Below are positions 26,202 through 37,065 of a stretch of DNA of 64,000 bases, piece after piece (the first letter of the stretch is position 1; each line of letters begins with the position of its first letter). A program made the position numbers and the translations under genes. This stretch comes from Davidsoniella eucalypti (Eukaryota > Ascomycota > Sordariomycetes > Microascales > Ceratocystidaceae). Location of the stretch: positions 18,527 to 82,526 of the forward strand of contig RMBW01000122.1 in assembly GCA_004009845.1 (NCBI GenBank), read 5' to 3'. The notes under the pieces are model-generated. The model did not search any database. It had not been told where the DNA came from and saw only the letters and a program-made list of their open reading frames with translations.

Positions 26202-27597
26202 GGTAACTAACTTCAAGGCCAACCACGACTTATTGCTCATAGAACACATTCTTGTCTTTCTCTTGAGAGAACTAATATCAACTACAATGCAGGCTGTTAT
26301 TGTGTGATTAAAGCAACGCCGTTTTAGCTGGGGTTCTTTGTGTTATTTTTGTGGTGACATATGACGGCACATTTGTTTCCTAAATACTTTGAAATGAGAA
26401 ATATTAAAGTCGTCCTGGGTTTGACATCGAAAATAATATATCTGTACAGATACAAAAAGTGCAACAGAAAAAAAAAAAGAAAGAAAAAAGGCTTTGTTGC
26501 TACTCTCGGAATATAAAATAAGAGTTTATCATGTGAAGCCTTGCAGGGCTTTGAAACACGCGCTTGTACTCTTTTGGTTTAGCCTTTCTAGCCAAGATAT
26601 TATCCGGCATTGATGAGAATTTCGGCTTCCTCGTTATTCTTGCTAGCAAATGAACAACACGAACCCAACCAAGACCTGTGTTTTTTTTTTTATATTTTGC
26701 TGTATGTGTATAATTTCTGGTTCCGAATAGAGTTGTAGTGATGCAACTGTGACAAGAATTAGAAGACGAAATCATGTCGGGTGATTACATGCATGATATT
26801 CTTTCTATTCCTCTGGCTTCTCTACAGAAACTGTATGGTACAGGCCTCCTAGTAACCATGGGACCGAGTTGAAACGTATGTAGATATCAACTTCAGTTCC
26901 ATGTATGAGACTGGAAAAAAGAAATATCTTGCTATTGAGCTGCTTAAAGTGCTTCCAACTGCTGGATACGGGCTCTCCAGTGCTGTAGTTATGAGACAAG
27001 ATTGTGTAGTAGCGGTCACAGACTGGTCTGAACAAACCTGACGATAGTTGTCCGGGTATCATGATAGTGAGAGGATGCCCGAAAAGCAATGAAGAGATCG
27101 CCTATTTAGGCAATGTTACTTAGATGGACTAAGAAATTGGGGATATCATGTTGGATTGTTTGCGATGTTAAGCAGTATTTACTCAAGAGCCAAGTTCTAT
27201 TTACAGACGCTAAAAAGGAAAATGCCAATTAGATAAAACTGTCACATCGTCCAAGAGGATAGCTTGCCTTGCGTCACATCTTAACAGATGAATGCTATAA
27301 CTTGTTATCTGTTTGACTTTCATAGTAAACTATAAAATGTGCAAGGAAAGGGACAACAAAAAGGGTCCTTCGAAGTGTTAATAGGTTATTTAGAATTCTG
27401 GATGTCACCATGTCTGAGCGTTTTACATATAGCACTATACAACTAGTATTATAGAGCCCACTAGGCTCTGAGAAACTGCTATAATCTAGTATGAAGCTAT
27501 ACCCTGGAAAGGGTATATCAGGTCTGAGACGCTGTTCTTTTGGAATGGAGCCAGCATTTGGCGTAGCTGAGCTGTTTGTTCGTAATATATCAAACAC
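25010..27597 (-). other. Possible retroelement debris with two T28 tracts
   Basis: Two uninterrupted runs of 28 T (25010-25037 and 26176-26203) would be poly(A) tails on the minus strand. Minus-strand open frames of 129 codons (25722-26111), 94 codons (26805-27089) and 100 codons (27295-27597) lie between and upstream of them. The 129-codon frame is among the longest in the noncoding arms. The 27295-27597 frame contains a segment with the PGYS...LYVKRS spacing loosely reminiscent of non-LTR endonuclease domains. No reverse transcriptase motif was found, so this stays speculative. The frames may also be chance. Confidence 0.2.
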
Positions 27598-30500
27598 AAG
27601 TCAGAAGCCGTCTATATTGCCAGGGATCGCCAACAAGTTGGACTAAGACGTTACTTTTCCTGCTGTTATCTTAGTTTACGGCAGTTGCATTAACCGCTAA
27701 ACGGGCGGGGATAATAAACCAGTAATAGTTAGTTGTGTATTATAGCCCTCACAACGAAGAATACATTCCCGGAGAGAAAGTCTTCATCCCCGTAGTTAGT
27801 TTTATATTTTTTATAAATATAGCATCGCATATACAACTAGATGTCTGATAGGATATTTAAATTATAACTATACGCAACAACTAACGTACATATATACAAT
27901 AGTCAAATATCTTGAAGATCTATGACAAAGCTCACCGAGGCTATGCATGCTGCTTTAGACCTGCACATCGTGATCTCCCATCAAAGACGCTTCGGGCACA
28001 GCATGGCTCTAGCACCTTAGCTTGAATTTTCTCTAGTGCTGTTGCAGGTGATCTTCTTGTCTCCTGCTTAATATTAAGAGAAGACAACTGAGCAATAGTA
28101 GGAAAAAAAAAAAAAAGCTTGAGCAGCAATCAGATTTCATAGCAAGTCATAGGCTAACAAAAGTCAGCAACTTAGCTTACAGATCCCTGCATCCTTCCGA
28201 TATTGTCTGTGCGTAATCTGTTATGCTTTCGACGATATTTGTCTCGTTATTGGCGGTCCATCCCTATCACGACTCTGTATTACATGTAGCAATGTTATAG
28301 GTTAATCTTGACTGCTGTAAAATGGGAGAGACTAACCCTAACCTATTTTCTGCATGTTTCAATCAGCGGGTATGCCCTTCTTTTCCAAAGGAGAAAAGGG
28401 TTTGTTTGAAACCGGACCTAAAAAAAAAAAAGAGGCAGTGTCGATATTCACAAGAGAGACTAGTTCCACGTTAAAAAGACCTGATGGAAGATTATATGTG
28501 GGGATGGCCGTCATAACTTTACTAGCACTTCTAGAAGACAACAGACACTAAGTTACTAGCTAGTTTTTCTGTGTTGTTGTGCTTCCATTTTAGACTAAAG
28601 CGTTAACTAAACATCTTGTCCTGTGACTCTGTCCAATCCTTTGATTAGCGAATATGTCAGTGTAATCTTTCTTTCTTCCTTCTTTAGTGGGTTTTGATAA
28701 TGACGGGGTCCTTAGTCTGCGTCATTGTACTGATAGTTGTGCTCTGTACAAACAAAATACATAAAAAAGGATTTTCCTACGTAAGATAGGGTTAGACTAA
28801 GACGGACTAACCCTACCAGCTTTCATGTTGCCTACGCACTGTCTTTCCTACTCCATCAAGTGACGGCTTGACTCTTCTCTATTTTACATTATTTTACATC
28901 TCACAGGGACGAAGGTTATAAACAGACTAGCCGAAGACACTTTACATAAAATATGCCATTCTCTGATGGAGTAGTAGGCAACAATAAAAATATATACCGA
29001 AACAACCAGACACCCCAACTCGGCTTTTGGCCAAGACAAGTTGATATATCTGTACTCCTCTCTTATTATCTTCTTTCATTTCCTTGTGCTTGGTATTCCC
29101 TTGTGCCGTTGTCCGGACTGAGAGACATCCAAGAAGGTTTGCTAGGACGTACACGTATCTTTGGTATAACACGTACACAAGTTGTTAGTATATATATTTT
29201 CTTTTCTTTTGCTTCTTCCCCCTTCCAAGCACAGCCCAATTGACTTAAAAATCTTGGAAATAATGTCACGACACATGAAATAAACAATAGGACATAAAAA
29301 AGTATAGACAGGTGGCTTAGATCACTACTGTTTCACATATAATATGTATGAGTATATAAAATCGAAAAAACCCCGTTTCGAGACAAAAAGTTGACAAGGG
29401 AAACATATATAGTGATACTAATTTACGTACATAGTAGATTTACGGCTATTCTTGGATGTTGTTATATCTTAACGACATATGACGCTATAATCAGGCTGTC
29501 TTGTTCGTATCTGACGGTAATATAATTGCGTAGATAGATACCATCGAACAGTGTGTAAGTATATACAAGCTGAAGCTCGCGATGATTTGATGGTTACATG
29601 ATGGTTATTCTTTACCTAGCTGGTGGCTACTAAAAGGAAGCTCTAGGCCTTAAAGCGAAGGTGTACAGAACACATAAATTGCCTTCTTGTATGCGTAAAG
29701 CCAAGATAGTCAGTATCCTTTCCCTTTCCTCCCATCTGCCGTGGGAGTATTCGATCTTGTCCCATCTGTCGAAGTGGATATACTCTAGCGGCTACTTTTG
29801 CCTTGTAGGAACAAGAGTTTACATCATAAGCTCTCCCCCTCTCTTGTTCTCCTTCCCTCTACCCGTCGCAGACATGTATTTGTAAAACTTGAAGGCATGT
29901 ATGTGGAGGTATTTCAAAGATGGTACATAACCGAGAGTTACGGTGTCGTCATTCTGCTGCTCTCTGGACATGCCCTTCTTCTTCTTTTAATTCCATATTT
30001 TCTTTTCTCAACTGACGTATGAAACGGTGCCAACAAATGATGTAATTGTTTAGCTTGGAGCTCATAATCATGGTCGAGTATTTTCCTTGGGAATGTGTAT
30101 TGGCTGGTAAACTGTAGCCAGAAATGTACCAGTCCCTTTCCCTATCCTGTATTGTCCTGACCCAATGGTTGTGATTTTTATTTTTTCGAGGGTATGCGTT
30201 GTCGGTCTGGATATGGGATTGGGATTATGTCGAGGAGGCTGTATCAAGGAGTGCGTATAGAAGTTAGTTATGAAAGCCCGAGGAAGTATCGTCATTGCTG
30301 TATCATGTATGTTTCTTTTCTGGCTTCCTAGGGGGTTGCCTGTCTAGAGACTCACGATACTTGACGGGAAGAAGGGGATGGCGAGATACAAAAGTTGAAC
30401 TAGGTGGTGGAGGTGAAGAAAGAATAGGACACGAGACAGGTACAGTATTTTGATATTTGCCCGCGTTTAACTACTTTACTCGGCCATGTCTCGCTTTCTC

Positions 30501-32104
30501 TTGTGCCTCTTGTCTTTTAGACTCTCTCTTTTGGGACGATTACTTGCGATCTGAGTTATGAATGATTACAAAGAGAATAGGTAGCCAGCTGTCTGGTACA
30601 AAGCACAGCCTAATAAGACGAATCATTCCCGAATAGCCAGCTTCAAGACCATGTAAAGCCGACCCGCCTAGTTGAGAAATAGATAGACATTAAAGAAGAT
30701 GGCCTTGACGCAAAGAATAAGACGAGGAGAGAGAGACAAGCAGTCATCTTGATGGTGGCCGTGGCGTAGCTACATGTGTGATATGGCGGTGCGGTATACC
30801 TTCCTGATTACTTGGCCGTGTCTTTCGTTCTTGGGTGCATGTTATATTACTTCTTGGTAGGCTCCCCTCGCCCTTCATCCCGTCCTTTGTCAGGTCCTTG
30901 GTTGGAAGAGCATGAAAGTAGTTGTTTGTCATTGTCATTGCTGTCTTGTTTTATGCCTATATGTGTGGACTATGCTGTTATGTTGTCACGTCTCTTGTCC
31001 CATCCGACCCGGGCACGAGAACGAGGATGAGAGAGGAGGGAAAGAGATGGAAGGTAGAGAGGGGGTGGTTATTTGTTCGGTCCCGTGGTAGAGCACGTAG
31101 TAGAACACAGACGCCCTCCACTCCAGTTTATCAAGACATTGATGTAGTCCGTCCGGGGCCTCAATATTGTGCCTTGTAGTCGTTGAGTCCTTTGGACCTT
31201 TGGAAGAAGTTGGTGACTTGCTAGTGGGTTTGGTGGTTTTGCCCCCGGGGGTGTATTTTGCTATGTCCGTGTAGTTTCTTACTTTGCGGTAGTAGAATAT
31301 AGGATATGGTACATGTAGAAAAGATAAGCCAGGTCTGAGTTGTGTTGAATTTTCTTTTCACTGTATCTGGACACCCCACCCCACTGTCACTATTTTGTTT
31401 CTTTTTCCTTTGCCGTGGCAAAATACAGCTGTGATCAAATAAGAGATAAAATACAGAAGGGTGTGCTCTTGATCACCCCTACCCAGTCCTCTCGCAGCAA
31501 CAGGATAAAATGTAGGGGCTGAAAGATAAATAGGGAATTTTATAGACGGCGCACCCCCCACTTTATTTTTGTCTTTTGTCCTTTTTATTATCTTTATTTA
31601 TTTCTTGTAAGTACGGCAATGGTAGATGTAGTGTAGAGGACGCTCAAATTTAGCGGTTGGAAGCTAGTATAGCGGTTAGGGCGAGGACATGTAAATATGT
31701 AAGTAAAGATGAGTAATTGGGATATAAAGAGAGACCGATTACATGTCAATCTAGCAATATAATACGCTGTACTTGTACTTGTATTTGTATGGCAAGTACA
31801 TTGTTTTTTTTCTTTACTTTAGTATGTACGGCCCTTGTTCTCTTTCCTTTGCTTCGGCAGCCCATACAATAAAAGAAAAAAAAGTAAAAGGCTAGTTTAT
31901 AAGTAGACCACCCTGGCAGAGGCCACAATAAAACAATATTATTTTATGTGCCTTTTACATAGCTTTCAAACACCAAAGATCTTTCACCTCTTCACTACAA
32001 CCACTACGGCTACAGCCTGTACTTGTACATTGATTATGCCGGCCGGGGAGGTGTCTCTTTATCGAACACTATAGGATGCAGATGGTCTCTATCATTCTAT
32101 TATG
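27598..32104. other. Noncoding DNA upstream of the C2H2 gene
   Basis: No gene is supported. It includes a TAACCCTAAC motif (28333-28342) that could be considered as a telomerase RNA template, a telomere-like hairpin (28787-28815), TACATGTA palindromes at 28281 and 31310, and a perfect CCCCCGGGGG palindrome near 31242. From about 29.7 kb the plus strand becomes richer in G and T. Part of this stretch may be the distal promoter of the transcription-factor gene, or may be transcribed without coding. Confidence 0.55.
28787..28815. repeat. Telomere-like hairpin (TAGGGTTAG / CTAACCCTA)
   Basis: Perfect 9-bp arms at 28787-28795 and 28807-28815 surround an 11-nt loop. The TAGGGTTAG arm at 28787 is also inverted relative to CTAACCCTA at 28332, about 455 bp upstream, so the two could be terminal inverted repeats of one small element. 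Confidence 0.65.
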
Positions 32105-32648
32105 TAGCTGGACTAGAGGAGAAGAAGGGGTGTATATTCCAAGAGCCAAAGAGACAGGAAAAGCCTGCAGTGGTAAAAGCCAGTCGAGAGAACTTGATCT
32201 CGATTCTATTTCTATATATCTGGACAAGACCTCTCTCCCTTTCCGACATCTGATTCTCGTTTCCATCATCACCATCCACAATTAACCATCATCGGCAGCT
32301 TGCATCATCTATCATCTCGTCTTCTGTCCATCTTACCACATCTTTTTCTTGTGTCCGCACTAGGCCTTTTTGTCTATACACATACATTACATATACACTG
32401 GCATCTATCTCCTCGATATACTTTTGGTATACCAACAAAATAGCATCGATCATCTATCTTCCTCTGTCTGTCTATCTATCTTTGATAACCTGCCCCTCTG
32501 TCACTCCATAGCAACCCGTTCTGTTCTTGCATATCGCTTGAAGATCTCATAGAAGCGTCGAAACTACAGAATACAAGAAAGGCTACGTTTCCCCTTTTGG
32601 TTGCTTGGCTTTCTCTTTCCTCCTCTCTTCACTCTTCACATATTCACA
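32105..32648 (+). promoter_or_regulatory. Long ATG-free, CT-rich 5' leader of the C2H2 gene
   Basis: There is no ATG on the plus strand from 32105 until the start codon at 32649, about 544 nt; roughly eight would be expected by chance. From about 32,225 on, the sequence is pyrimidine-rich with TCATC and CTCT blocks, typical of ascomycete 5' leaders. Absence of upstream start codons is the signature of a scanned mRNA leader, so transcription probably begins near or within this segment. The exact start site is not visible. Confidence 0.55.
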
Positions 32649-33856
32649 ATGGACTTTGGCCACTCCCAAACAGCCTACGACTCCGTGCACCTACGCACAG
32701 CGTCTTCGCAGCCCATGGCACCACTAGCTTCCGTCAATGCCTACCCAGCATCACAGAGCCAATGGGCCAGCAGCGTGCCCAACAGCGGCGCCGGAGCCGT
32801 CCACTACCCCGCGTCTCTGTACTCGTCACAGGCACCAGCCTCATCAGGCACGCCAACCACCATCAACAACCTGCTCAACGATACCAGCTCGTCTGCGCAC
32901 CAGCACAGCCATCACCAGCATCAACACCACCAGCACTCGCACGGTAGCTCGCAGAACGGCTCTGGTGCCTCTCACCACCACCCGTCTCAGCAACAACAAC
33001 AACACGCCAGCCAACACCACCAACAACAGCAGCAGCAGTACGACATGCTGAACTTTGCCGGCCGTCCGCCAAGCATGTCGCCGTCTACCTTCACCGACAG
33101 CACGTACAGCTCGTCTGCTTCGCCCAGCTCTCCCACGTACACTCTAGCTTCGCCCGCCTCGCCAATGGGCTTGCCGCAGTTCAACATGGCCCGTGGCCCA
33201 ATGTCTGCTCCGCGCCAGGCTTCTGGCCGCTCGTTCAGCACAGACTCGGCCATGATGCACCACTCTTCTGCCATGCATCCCGTGGCTACTGGCGTCACTT
33301 ATCCGTTTGAGCAGCCGTCGAGCTTCACCCCGCGCTCACAGGGCAGCTACAGCGGCCCATCGCACGGCTCGGCCTACACAATGGTCGACAGCAATGCTAC
33401 CAATGCCGCCGTCGTCGCTGTTCCCAGCAGCCTGACTGCCCATCACCCCAACATGATGGCCGCTGTCGGCGCCGAGAACATGCGCCAACAGCAGCAGCAG
33501 CAGCAACAACAGGAGCCAAACCACCAGCGTTCGCTCAGAGAGCTCATGGGCCAGTTCAGCAGCAAGAAGCGCGCGGGTCCTCAGCGCAAGCACCAGTGCC
33601 GCATCTGCCAGCATGCCTTCACCCGGCCTAGTTCCGTTGATATCCACATTCGCAGCCACACTGGCGAGAAGCGTAAGTTCCCATCTGCCCAAGCCCTATC
33701 TGCCTACGATCTACCTGCTAACCTCCCATCGTTACTATAGCCTTTGGATGCTCTGTCGATGGCTGCGATCGCTACTTCTCAGTCCTCTCCAATGCCCGTC
33801 GTCACGAGAGAACACACTTGAAGAAGGAGGCTGCTAAGCATGTTCGCCCGCAGTAA
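32649..33856 (+). CDS. Two-finger C2H2 transcription factor, FlbC-like
   Basis: Two exons (32649-33672 and 33741-33856; the 68-nt intron has GTAAGT, a TGCTAAC branch site and TATAG) give 379 residues. The N-terminal 300 residues are low-complexity, Ser/His/Gln/Ala-rich, with a His/Gln tract at about 83-130 and nine Gln at 280-288; they probably serve in activation. Finger 1 is C317-X2-C320-X12-H333-X3-H337. After the linker TGEKPF, finger 2 is C345-X4-C350-X12-H363-X3-H367. The intron splits the linker. The finger sequences (TRPSS..., RYFSVLSNARRH) resemble FlbC and related fungal regulators of conidiation, so it is probably a nuclear DNA-binding regulator. The start is the first ATG after a long ATG-free leader and has the context CACAATGG. 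It stands alone, with over 30 kb of noncoding DNA upstream and 10 kb downstream. Family assignment is good; exact orthology is uncertain. Confidence 0.88.
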
Positions 33857-36800
33857 ATCTCGTTGTCTCTTTGTTTTTGACATTACATAGAGAGCGCCGC
33901 GTCTCTTGGTGACTGGATCACTGAAGTGACCCTAGACACTCTTCGGCATCAACAAACCATGACCATATTCTTTCATACACACGCTCTCTTCGGCTTTCTT
34001 CCCTCGCGCCCAGGACTCCCCTCCACTCGCTTTCGCTTCCATTTTACGAAATAGCCTTTACCCCGTCTACTACTGCTCTATTCTAATACTCTATACTCTA
34101 CCACGGCTTCTGGGCTGCGCTGGCCAGAAGAAACCACTAAAAGCCCCCCCCCCTCCCTCACCTCCATCTTCTCTTTATTACTACTCTTTATTTACTACTC
34201 TCTTCACTGTTATCGGCAGCAGCAAGCCGCAGCGTCTTCAACGACCTTGCTCTTCTGCTGTCCCCTGTTTACGCGCATACTCTCACCTGTGGGTTGTTTG
34301 CTGTCTACTCGGGAACAGCACGGCGCTTATGGACTGATATGATACTCTTCGGCAAGGAATTCGTTTGGGTTTTTATTTTATATTCCTGTCTTTCGTTATT
34401 GATTTTTCTATTCTGGGTATGAATAGTCAAGCTTACCCACTGCTTTGGTTTTTTATTTATTTATTTATTGGGCTCGGCTTTCTGCTTATTCTCTCGTTTG
34501 GTCGTCATTTTTTTCTTTCTTGCGGTCCTGCTCTGGGTTTCTTGACGCGGACAATCTTTTCCTTTCTTGAGAAACAGATCTGCATATATGCAAATCAGTC
34601 ACTACAGCTCCCCTTTTTGTCTTCTTCGCTCCTTTATTTACGAGGGCCTCTTTGAGAAAGTCTCTAAATTTCTCTCTCCTTGCTCCATAATTCTTTTAGT
34701 ATCTTTTTTTTTCTCTGATATTTTATTTCGATAGACCTTCCAGTTGTCACTGGCCTACGGTTTTATATTTTTAAGTTTGGGTATAACATTTCCCCCCTGT
34801 TTTGTTCGGTGGTGGATGGTCTGGGTTTAACTATGGTTATATCTTATGAGGCTTGTTAATAGCAAATCTGTTCCTGGCTGGGAACTTGGCATATTTTTGG
34901 CTCGATACTCTTGTTCTTTTCTTTCTTTTTTTCTCGCGGTTAATTCTTTTTCTTCACATATTGTATACACATTTTATGACTGCTGTACTGTCTTATGCTT
35001 ATATATCTTATATATCAAAAAAAAAATCTATACAACCTCATCGTTAAACTGTCCAATAATGAGTATCCTGCAACTACCTGCCTCTTTGTAAGATCCTCGA
35101 CCGACTAACTCTGCTACGTAAAGATTGTCATTGTATTTTATTTCCCTTAATGCTGTCTATACCCTCACTCGTACTTTGACTTTCTTGTTGGGCATCTGCA
35201 TACGCACGCAAGCGGGCTCGATGACATCACGCTTGATGCCACAGTCCCATTCCTTCCCTTCCCAAACTCCTCTTTTATACATAATGCCTACCCTGAGCTA
35301 CAGCATAGAAACACAAAGATGTAGTGAATGTTAACGACAAGAACAACCCGTTTCTACTAGCAACATGTTTCTCCATGCTCCTCGTAACAATATACAACTA
35401 GACCACGGTAACTACGTGTCACTGCCTAATATCACAGGGTCCTTTGTCTTCTTTAACCTGCCAATCCTTTCCTTCTTCTTGCACGTCAGAACAAATCGAG
35501 TATGTAGATGCCTCTGCCCCCTCTTTGGCTTTCCTGAATTGTCTGCCTAAGTGTCCAAAGCAACAATACAGCCTCCTACAACCTCCTTATATCATAAGTA
35601 GTACTACCATAAGAAACCACGATATACGCCCTAGTTCCCTTTAGGAGATACTTTGTCTTGCTTGACGGCATTTGAGTTTGAGCAAATAAAACAAGAGTAA
35701 TACGTTTAGGAAAGCCGCGTTATCCCTCTATTGTCATCCAAAAGAGATAAGAATACTCAAAATATACATACGATTGAAATATCGCATCGTCGTGTTCGGA
35801 CAGTGCGAAAATTCATTGCTACTGATCTGCACTAAAAACTGGTTACTTATTATGCCCTCAATATAAGGCTCCACACTTGACTACCTTTTTTTTTTTTTTT
35901 TTTTTTCCTCTGCGTGTTTTGTTCTGTTCAAAGTAACCTACTTTTTTCGCTTCTGTATTTACAGCACTTTGTCTACATCTAACATCATAAACCCATTTTT
36001 GTGTACATTTTAGAACAACTATAGTAGAGTAAAAATACAAACAAAATCAAGCTGATAACCTTGACGACGGAAGCTTCATATAAAGAGAAAACTTCGAGAG
36101 GCACAAGTGAGAACCCGTGCTCTTCCAAGTTTGGTTCAGAGGGTCCTTTATTTACTTGTTTCGTCATAGTACACCCTAGAGACGAGGGCCCAAGCTCCTA
36201 GTTGCGTTGTGTAATCTCAATTTCTACTGAGTACTAAGCTAAATATACTAATACATAGCACTAACTTCTACGACTGTCTGTAAGCCAGATAAACATGAAA
36301 CGCACTTGCGCTTAAGCTAGAACAAGAATCAGAATATGCTTTTAATATCATCTTTTACTGAACTACACATATATATATAGTTGTATACGAGAAAAAAAAA
36401 AGTATCACCCCTACCCTTTTTGTTCTGTCCAAGATTATTGTATAACAGGCCATAAAAATACCAGTGATTTCAGTACGATGATTACGGAACTAACACATTT
36501 TGAAGTGGCCTATAAAAGTGCTGGTTGAACAACTGGAAGCCTTATTTTATACTAAAAGCCTAGCGTGCGACATTTATGAAAATAATCTTAAGGGCCGTCA
36601 GACATAATTTCATCTTGATTTGTATGTTGTGGCTTGATTAACCAGCGTTTTTGTGCGTTTATATCCATCTCCGTATAAGCCTGATAACAATGGCTTCTTA
36701 TATCATATATCGAGTGTGGGCTAGTTCCGTACAAAAAAAAAAAAAGAAGAAAAAAAAGCTCCGAGACTTTAGTGTATTTTATTCCTTTGTGGTAACCATG

Positions 36801-37030
36801 CAATATCACACAGAAACAGAACTTCTAACCTGTCACATAACCAAACGGTGGAAATAATCATTCTCGGAACTAAATAATATATTAACATTGGCTTCCAATA
36901 CAACTTCTTTTCGATGTAGCCAATATCTGAGAGTCCCGATCGAAAGGAGACATGACGAAGAGGCCAAGAACCACGCAGAATCTTTAACACAGTATAGCTA
37001 GCTCAAATACACGAATAATTATACGTCTCC

Positions 37031-37065
37031 ATGTATGTATACATACATACGTACGTACGTATGTA
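37031..37065. repeat. Two overlapping perfect palindromes
   Basis: Positions 37031-37048 form an 18-nt perfect palindrome of ATGT/ACAT units. Positions 37044-37065 form a 22-nt perfect palindrome centred on ACGTACGTACGT. Together they make a cruciform-prone microsatellite of alternating purines and pyrimidines. Confidence 0.7.

Noticed and set aside
26140..26210. tRNA gene from GTTCGAATC followed by a T run
   Set aside because: Flanking bases do not form a T stem, no A-box or acceptor pairing is found, and the T run is 28 nt long, unlike a normal polymerase III terminator.
29018..29060. U2 snRNA-like string (GGCTTTTGGC ... ATATCTGT)
   Set aside because: The branch-site recognition segment GUAGUA, invariant in functional U2, is not present, and the flanking U2 stem sequences are absent. 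Probably chance.
32597..32947. Overlapping plus-strand frame of 116 codons at the start of the C2H2 gene
   Set aside because: It is the +2 frame of the Ser/His/Gln-rich coding region; its opening codon is not ATG.
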